Shown here piece after piece: positions 56,446 to 64,000 of a DNA stretch of 64,000 bases (within the stretch, counting starts at the first letter, position 1; every line of letters starts with the position of its first letter). Below the pieces are notes generated by a model. It had not been told where the DNA came from, ran no database searches, and was given only the letters and a program-made list of their open reading frames with translations. Source of the DNA: Siphonodentalium dalli (lineage: Eukaryota > Mollusca > Scaphopoda > Gadilida > Siphonodentaliidae); NCBI GenBank assembly GCA_032622095.1, contig CP136069.1:38476194-38540193 (forward strand), given 5' to 3'. The position numbers were made by a program, and so were the translations under genes.

Positions 56446-58955
56446 TTAACCCCACGCAGCTGGATTTCTATAGCACGAGGTCAGCACGCGTCCCGACATA
56501 TTCGTCGTGATTTCATATAAATTGTCATTTCTACCTAATTTCGAGGTGCGAGGACACTCTACAGAGATATCCCTCCACATTAGTTGATGCATATGTGTAG
56601 AAAGTGTGACCGCTGGTTGTGGAAAACCACCCCACGCAGTTGAAATTTGGTAAAAACAGGTCATCACGGACTTCAATACGTCTATGTACAAACCGAACAT
56701 TATCGCTATTATGGCCCGTCTTTAGGGCTCCAGGACACTCCACACGCATAACCCACGAACATAACAGGTATGTCATTGTGGTCAACACATCAGCCCTAAT
56801 TACAATTTAACCCCACGCAGCTGGATTTCTACAGCACGATGTCAGCACGGGTCCCGACATATTCGTCGTGATTTGATGTAAATTGTCATTTCTACCTAAT
56901 TTCGAGGTGCCAGGACACTCTACAGAGATATCCCTCCACATTAGTTGATGCATATGTGTAGACAGTGTGACCGCTGGTAGTGGAAAACCACCCCACGCAG
57001 TTGAAATTTGGTAAAAACAGGTCATCACGGACTTCAATACGTCTATGTACAAACCGAACATTATCGCTATTATGGCCCGTTTTTAGGGCTCCAGGACACT
57101 CCACACGCATAACCCACGAACATAACAGGTATGTCGTTGTGGTCAACACATCAGCCCTAATTACAATTTAACCCCACGCAGCTGGATTTCTACAGCACGA
57201 GGTCAGCACGGGTCCCGACATATTCGTCGTGATTTCATATAAATTGTCATTTCTACCTAATTTCGAGGTGCCAGGACACTCTACAGAGATATCCCTCCAC
57301 ATTAGTTGATGCATATGTGTAGACAGTGTGACCGCTGGTAGTGGAAAACCAGCCCACGCAGTTGAAATTTGGTAAAAACAGGTCATCACGACTTCAATAC
57401 GTCTATGTACAAACCGAACATTATCGTTATTATGGCCCGTTTTAGGGCTCCAGGACACTCCACACGCATAACCCACGAACATAACAGTTATGTCATTGTG
57501 GTCAACACATCAGCCCTAATTACAATTTAACCCCACGCAGCTGCATTTCTACAGCACGAGGTCAGCACGGGTCCCGACATATTCGTCGTGATTTCATATA
57601 AATTGTCATTTCTACCTAATTTCGAGGTGCCAGGACACTCTACAGAGATATCCCTCCACATTAGTTGATGCATATGTGTAGACAGTGTGACCGCTGGTAG
57701 TGGAAAACAACCCCACGCAGTTGAAATTTGGTAAAAACAGGTCATCACGGACTTCAATACGTCTATGTACAAACCGAACATTATCGCTATTATGGCCCGT
57801 TTTAGGGCTCCAGGACACTCCACACGCATAACCCACGAACATAACAGGTATGTCATTGTGGTCAACACATCAGCCCTAATTACAATTTAACCCCACGCAG
57901 CTGGATTTCTACAGCACGAGGTTAGCACGGGTCCCGACATATTCGTCGTGATTTCATATAAATTGTCATTTCTACCTAATTTCGATGTGCCAGGACACTA
58001 TACAGAGATATCCCTCCACATTAGTTGATGCATATGTGTAGACAGTGTGACCACTGGTAGTGGAAAACCACCCCACGCAGTTGAAATTTGGTAAAAACAG
58101 GTCATCACGGACTTCAATACGTCTATGTACAAACCGAACATTATCGCTATTATGGCCCGTTTTTAGGGCTCCAGGACACTCCACACGAATAACCCACGAA
58201 CATAACAGGTATGTCATTGTGGTCAACACATCAGCCCTAATTACAATTTAACCCCACGCAGCTGGATTTCTAGAGCACGAGGTCAGCACGGGTCCCGACA
58301 TATTCGTCGTGATTTCATATAAATTGTCATTTCTACCTAATTTCGAGGTGCCAGGACACTCTACAGAGATATCCCTCCACATTAGTTGATGCATATGTGT
58401 AGATAGTGTGATCGCTGATAGTGGAAAACCACCCCACGCTGTTGAAATTTGGGAAAAGTAGGTCATCACGGACTTCAATACTTCTATGTACAAACCGAAC
58501 ATTATCGCTATTATGGCCCGTTTTTAGGGCTCCAGGACACTCCACACGAATAACCCACGAACATAACAGGTATGTCATTGTGGTCAACACATCAGCCCTA
58601 ATTACAATTTAACCCCACGCAGCTGGATTTCTAGAGCACGAGGTCAGCACGGGTCCCGACATATTCGTCGTGATTTCATATAAATTGTCATTTCTACCTA
58701 ATTTCGAGGTGCCAGGACACTCTACAGAGATATCCCTCCACATTAGTTGATGCATATGTGTAGAGAGTGTGACCGCTGGTAGTGGAAAACCACCCCATGC
58801 AGTTGAAATTTGGTAAAAACAGGTCATCACGGACTTCAATACGTCTATGTACAAACCGAACATTATCGCTATTATGGCCCGTTTTTAGGGCTCCAGGACA
58901 CTCCACACGCATAACCCACGAACATAACAGGTATGTCATTGTGGTCAACACATCA

Positions 58956-60194
58956 TAGTGGGGCGGATAGATGACACAATCGTGCATTTTATGGTAAAAG
59001 CACCAAACTTGACACGCATGTACTACATATAAAAATAAGACATTTTTGATATCATGCCAAGCTGGAGAATGTCCATGGTTGCCATGGCAACCGTTTTGAC
59101 AACAACTCTTGTTTTTCTCTCAATCCCAACAAGTATGCATCGTTATGACTCAGTTTCTGATCGAAAAACAATGTTTTATGTACCTATTTGTACTGAAAAG
59201 GGATCAGGCTATATATCCATTGACTCATGTGTCCGTTATAGTTGGGTAGAATCAAAATGGCGGATAAAATGGCCGCCATTTGTTTGAAAGTCCCTATTAT
59301 TGGCTGCGTGTATCGACATTTTATTGAGATGTTTGTATATTTTTTATTATAAAATGTACTTTGACAAGAAAATATAAACTGATAAATCACTCTGTATATA
59401 TATAACAATTCTAAGGATTGCAAAACAAAAATTATAGGCCAGAAGATGATGGAGTAGCGTAAATATAATGCAAAAATAAACAATGGGTTGTTTGTTTTGA
59501 TTACTATAATTGATGGTTACAATGACACGAGAAGCATTTCTATGATATAAAACTATCTGAAAGTTGATTATGACAATCTTCCGCGTTAACTTTATATCAT
59601 ATCATTTTAGCGAGTGTGTGTGGACAATATTGGTCTGGTACAAAACTGCTTGGCAACCGTTGCTATGGAGCTACCCGATTACCTTTGTGCAGCTATAATA
59701 ACACTTACTCACAATTTGACAAGCTGCTAATCATTGTTGTATTATATACGCAACATACAAGTACCGCAAAGTTTACATATTTATGATATTAGCTATAATT
59801 CTTCAAAATAGAGGTAAGCAAATGTTTTTATTACGAGCGTAGGTGCGAATTATGTGCGACAATGTATGATATGAATTGCTTACATTTACAATAGCAATAT
59901 CGTGAGATATATGTAATTCCCTATATAGTTGTTACACAACTTAAGTGTGCTAAACAAATTGATTCTAATATATTATGAGAATCAATCATGCAATAACTCG
60001 TGGCATTTCGCCGCTCCAATATAGGATAAAACAGTCGAAGACACTCATTCTGCGATAAGTGGCATTCAATAATGTGCAATGGATAGTCAAGTATGAATAA
60101 TTCATGACAAATCGCCAGTCAATTCTGCTAGTTGTGTTAACGCACCCTAAAGAGTTGGAAAAACTTGCATACATGTCACTTTTGGCAACACTTG
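58956..60194. other. Right flank of the satellite; no gene recognised
   Basis: AT-rich sequence. Around 59,075-59,095 GGTTGCCATGGCAACC is a short palindrome. A loosely similar stretch (GGCATGGCAACCATTTTG near 61,474, and GTAGA(A)TCAAAATG on each side) hints at an old duplicated repeat. No splice-flanked exon with family likeness was found. Confidence 0.4.
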
Positions 60195-60350
60195 CAGTAA
60201 CGCCTTAAGTAATCGACATCCTAACCACAGCAGAATTATGGGTAACTTTCAGGATTTAGTCGGAAATATGGATATTTATTTCCGACTAAATCCTGAAAAT
60301 TACCCATAATTCTGATGTGGTTAAGGGGTCGATTACTTAGGGCATTACTG
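60195..60350. mobile_element. Hairpin MITE (156 bp)
   Basis: The element is almost entirely one inverted repeat. It begins CAGTAACGCCTTAAGTAATC and its inverse ends at 60,350. The inner arms (GCAGAATTATGGGTAA, CAGGATTTAGTCGGAAATA) pair nearly perfectly around a short loop at about 60,269-60,276. It has no coding content. A clear target duplication was not found, so the superfamily stays open. Confidence 0.75.
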
Positions 60351-60474
60351 TATTTGCAATTGCAACTGCATAGAGCAGTACAGCGTAATGATGCCCTCGA
60401 AAATTTGCAATTGTTTTTGCATCCATTCTTGCAACCACGTCGCAATAGTTCTTGGCAACCTTTGGATGCTCCAG

Positions 60475-60791
60475 GATTGATTGATTGATTGATTGATTGG
60501 GGTTTATTGTCGCTTTAGCAACTAAGGCCATATCACGACATTGCCAGTTTTAGTGGTGGAGGAAACCGCACACTTGCGACTAATCTAACAGTGATTTCAA
60601 TGGCTGATAAACTCGTCAACCATGCGCCGCAAACCACCGGCCATCGGCGAGTAACTGGTATCTCCACCAGATAACGATTTCGAGCTACAAAGTCCACGAC
60701 GGAAACATGAGGATTTGAACCCTTATCGCCAGCGCTGGAGGGCGAAACGGCTTGGAGTTGTACCCCTAACCGATTGAGCCACCGAGGCCCC
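60475..60791 (-). mobile_element. tRNA-derived SINE with target duplications
   Basis: On the minus strand the head begins GGGGCCTCGGTGGCTCAATC. The pol III box A is TGGCTCAATCGG (60,770-60,781) and box B GGTTCAAATCC (60,711-60,721). A body with GGTTTCCTCC-type wording follows, and the tail is (CAAT)n at 60,475-60,498. An 11-bp duplication GGATGCTCCAG flanks it exactly (60,464-60,474 and 60,792-60,802), which shows LINE-mediated retroposition and defines both ends. It codes for no protein. Confidence 0.9.
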
Positions 60792-60802
60792 GGATGCTCC
60801 AG

Positions 60803-62460
60803 AAAGATCGGTCCATGTCACACTCCAACTTTCTTCATAGTAGCCTGTCATTTGTATAAAAAAATGGGTTTCGTAAACAAAATTGGGGATTTCGTGCAAT
60901 GTAGTTAATCGTAAATCCCATATACTGGAGACATTGGAAACCATTGTTGATAAGCTTCTTATCGATTAGTAGCCTAAAAAATGGCATAACCATAGCAACA
61001 GTATGTGGTTTCTGAGAATTCTGGAAAATGATCATATGTGAATTAGTTTAGTGACAACGGTGGACTTGTTGGTGGATATGGTTATATAATAATACTTGCA
61101 TGCATACATTCTCCAAGACGAACCTCCAGCACTGATCTCAAGAGTCAAGGTGACTATGAAAGGTCAAGTGTTTTATCACTTCATGTGCTATTATTTGTCT
61201 TTATGAGGAACCTTTCTCAATTTATTGCATCATATTGATATTCTGTTACATTCTGGAGATCATAGCCTTTATTTTTAGACACATATCTTATCCATATGCT
61301 GATTATTACTTGTGTGAGAGATTTTACGAAACATGTGACCAGGCCAATTGGCGACCCTTAAACTTAGAAATTGCTCTTCCCGATAGACAATGGCCACACC
61401 ATTAGTTGGGTGGAAAGAGGACACAATTGTCAATTTTAAGGGGATAAAATATGATCCGAATAACGTACACCGTTGGCATGGCAACCATTTTGGTGAATCA
61501 CCTGTTGTTTGTCATACTCTATCCATTATGTATTGCTAATGACCAGAAACCTCATAAAAATTGTTCGCTGTGCATCTATTTTGATTGGGTCATATACTTG
61601 TAAGAACATATAAATTTTATATATGGGTAGATTCAAAATGCTATCCCCAACAGTATGGTAATAGGACGCTTGTACGCCAATAAAAATAATAATATATATT
61701 TAACAACAGTTGAGCATCGATGTTTTTATTTATTTCCAGATATTGTCGTAGAACAGGGATCAGTTTAGTTGAAGTGCTTTAAAGTTGTCGGCCTGGGATT
61801 ACTCAAGTACACAATTTAAAATCCATATCTCAGGTAAAACATCCGCTTTGCGAGAACGACCGAGATGTTGCTATGAAAAATCCGTTTATCAACTATACAT
61901 CAAATCGGTCGACGTTTGTTCAAGTTATATATCGCGATAACGACATTGGCAATGGGCCTTTTGTTTCTGATTGACTGCTTTGAAAAATTCGACTGACTGA
62001 ACACTGGGAAAGGATAGTTGAACACTATTTCAATAGAACACAAACAGTATATGTAAGACAGACGTAGAGAGAGAGAGATAATATAGAGTGAAAGACAAGG
62101 TATATAGATGGAGAATGGAGAGAGAGCGCGGGAAGGGAAAGATGCTTCTTTTATATTTATATTTTGCCTGATAGATATATAGGGTTATTGTTATTAATTT
62201 CGGCGTAATGGTTGCGTGTTCGGTCAATGGATATGGATTTTGAATGGTTTAAGTGATTAAGCCTCAAGATGAATCAGATTGTATTACTTGTTGTGCTTAT
62301 CAAATAAGCCCATCTGCAGCCATAAACTATTGTATTGGTGTTGGGGTCCTTCTTCATAAAATGTTGGTACATGTGTAAGAAACAAGTATATTATAACGGT
62401 ATATTTTGAAGGGGGTTACATGTTTGTCCGAAAATGTAGCCTCAAGAGTTCCGAAATATA
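60803..62460. other. No recognisable feature apart from GA-rich patches
   Basis: A purine-rich stretch with GAGAGAGAGA lies at about 62,065-62,125. Otherwise unique-looking AT-rich sequence without supported genes. Confidence 0.4.
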
Positions 62461-62847
62461 TCAATGACCTTTTTTTATAAAAACTGAGAGATTCTTGGTA
62501 ATTCTTCTGTTGTGGTTATTGAATAGTGCTGCTAACTTGTTAGCGTTTGGTCTCCGATAATAGTATGGTCCCAGGTATTGTACGCGTATGTCTTGGGGTT
62601 CAATACATTTAAGGATTACATGATACTCGTCGCATATTTCTGAGTTGCAGAGGGCACATAATCTATCCGAATATGGGGCACTGGTCCACGTGCCATATTC
62701 TATTGAGAGTCTATGGTTCCTCGTTCGGAAAAGAAGGATGCTTTGCATGACTCTGTGGTTTGTTATTGATAGGTAACTTTCTCGTTCAAATGAGGTCTTG
62801 ATAATACGATAAGATGCGAATTTACTGGATGTTGCTATCGATGACAA
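62461..62847 (-). pseudogene. LINE open reading frame, C-terminal zinc-finger fragment
   Basis: A 128-codon minus-strand frame resembles the extreme C-terminus of LINE reverse-transcriptase proteins. A basic stretch (YRIIKTSFERESYL) comes first, then LLFRTRNHRLSIEYG, then a knuckle CALCNSEICDEYHVILKC (C-x2-C ... H-x4-C), then a YLGPYYYRRP motif and a basic tail. This layout is typical for the region after the reverse-transcriptase domain of several invertebrate LINEs. The catalytic domain is absent upstream, so it is a fragment. The start codon is arbitrary. Confidence 0.65.
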
Positions 62848-63119
62848 CTAATTGTGCTTGGCATGCTCATCGATACTCATTCTCATGATAGCATTATGTA
62901 TTCAAGCAAGTGTACTAGTCATCATAATTATAAACCTGTGGATATATATACATATTCATAATATTTAATGAACATTGAAGTCACTTCCGACATATATATT
63001 AGCTTACCACTAAATCCGTTTTATGTTAATGTTCTAATTGGACGCTAGGCCATTGGAAATGGATACATGGATGCTCATGCAGTTCCATATTCGTCAAATG
63101 TGTTAGCGTTCATGAATAA
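62848..63119. other. No recognisable feature
   Basis: AT-rich spacer, possibly containing the remainder of the LINE insertion boundary. Confidence 0.4.
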
Positions 63120-64000
63120 CTCGTTCGGACGTTAGAACGATCAACCAATTAGTTTGTAAAAGTGGTCAATATTAGCCAGTTTCTTTGCTAAAGACGTAAG
63201 CCTACATCCTTCTCGAAATTTGAATGCCATTGTGCGCAAATTTCACCGTTTAATCTTCTAGTCTATTCCAGACAAAGCAATTTTCCAAGTAGATTTGGAG
63301 AGCTTCTATGAGTACAATGGCCTTTCCTATAGAACGTTAATGTCAATAGAACGTTGTTTGATAAACCAACGGCTAATTATGGACCCCTCTACAATTCTGA
63401 TCTCTCATGATAATCCAGCGACAAAAAGGGCACCAGTCTCATAAGAGACATATACAACATCACAAAACAACAGGTATGTATTGGACAGTAAACGCCCTTT
63501 GTGCTTGTCGTGTTTAGTAACTCATTCAACGTTCTTTTTAAATATTTTAGAGTTTGCGAGTTGTTAGTCTTGGATCTGATGTTAGAATAATGAACCAATT
63601 AGTGTGTAAAAGTGGTCAATATCAGCCAGTTTCTTTGCAAAAGACATAAAGGTTACATCCTTCTAGAAAATTTAATTGTCATTGTGTTTCGCAAATTTAA
63701 CGGTTTATTGTTCTAGTTTATTCTAAGCAAAGTCATTATCAAGGTAGACCTGGAGAGCTTCGATAGGCATTATGGTATTTCCCATAGAAATTTAATTTCA
63801 ATAGAACGTTGTTTGATAAACTAAAGGCTAATTTTGGACCACTCTCCAAATCTGACCTTTCACGATAATCGAGCCATAACAAAAGGCCACCAACCTCATA
63901 TGAGCGATATACAACATCACAGCACAACAGGTGTGTCTTGGAGGTAGTAAGCGCCCTTTGTGTTTGTCGTGTCGAGTTATTCATTCAAAGTTTTTCAATT
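63120..64000. repeat. Two ~450-bp tandem copies, running off the window
   Basis: ACCAATTAGTTTGTAAAAGTG at about 63,144 recurs as ACCAATTAGTGTGTAAAAGTG at about 63,594. Similarity then continues over the whole unit (CCAGTTTCTTTGC, GAACGTTGTTTGATAAAC, ATACAACATCACA, GCGCCCTTTGTG-like ends). Divergence is considerable and includes small indels. The frames on the minus strand are not conserved well enough between copies to argue for a gene. Confidence 0.8.

Larger units (their letters stand above)
50284..58955. repeat. 361-bp satellite array, right block (~24 monomers)
   Basis: The array continues in phase after the retrotransposon, starting with the duplicated AACAC, and stops at 58,955 within the stretch AACACATCA; the following TAGTGGGGCGG is unique. 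Monomer variants match those in the left block. Divergence from the common monomer is slightly higher toward the right edge (single-base changes around 55,740-55,930 and 57,330-58,430). Confidence 0.97.

Noticed and set aside
28097-58955. CRISPR-like array interpretation of the regular repeats
   Set aside because: The whole 361-bp period is conserved, with no unique spacers, and the context is eukaryotic repeat DNA.
60770-60791. Functional tRNA gene on the minus strand
   Set aside because: The tRNA-like part lies within a SINE bounded by 11-bp target duplications and a CAAT tail.

Overview
The window looks like intergenic, repeat-dominated DNA from an animal genome, most likely a marine invertebrate; I cannot fix the phylum. 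The pointers are CR1/L2-type LINE remains ending in an ATT microsatellite, Helitron-like units that end in a hairpin plus CTAG, TTAA-flanked piggyBac-like MITEs, a tRNA-derived SINE with target-site duplications, and a Ty3/gypsy element primed by an animal-type tRNA-Leu. There are no bacterial operons and no complete host gene. The only host-like coding signal is one possible Cys-loop receptor exon at 15,380-15,549 (minus strand).

Layout. 1-297 is a 39-bp minisatellite. 783-1714 holds hAT-like ends. 1750-2998 is a 5'-truncated LINE. 4031-5020 has three diverged ~355-bp tandem units. 6029-6419 is a TTAA MITE. 6990-12,485 is a cluster of short tandem repeats and head-to-tail Helitron-like units. 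12,745-13,046 is a 151-bp duplication. 15,605-17,585 contains three foldback elements side by side. 17,846-18,790 is a decayed LINE on the minus strand. 20,365-20,815 is a ~164-bp triplicate. 23,628-27,635 carries further foldbacks and Helitron-like units. A second TTAA MITE (27,646-28,008) lies beside the main feature.

The main feature is a satellite array of about 26.1 kb (28,097-58,955), roughly 72 monomers of 361 bp. Each monomer is an old dimer of two diverged halves of 180 and 181 bp. The monomers fall into recognisable variants arranged in higher-order repeats of 6, 7 and 8 monomers (about 2.17, 2.53 and 2.89 kb), the organisation typical of centromeric or heterochromatic satellites. 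A 4,751-bp Ty3/gypsy retrotransposon (45,533-50,283, minus strand) has inserted in the array. Its two 180-bp LTRs appear identical, a 5-bp AACAC duplication flanks it, its primer-binding site matches tRNA-Leu, and its single 1,355-codon gag-pol frame is intact. The order of satellite variants continues across the insertion, so it is a young insertion into an already organised array.

Right of the array are about 1.2 kb without recognisable features, a hairpin MITE (60,195-60,350), a tRNA-derived SINE (60,475-60,791), a LINE 3' fragment (62,461-62,847) and a ~450-bp tandem duplication running off the window end. The genes here do not form a pathway; the only apparently functional coding unit is the retrotransposon polyprotein.
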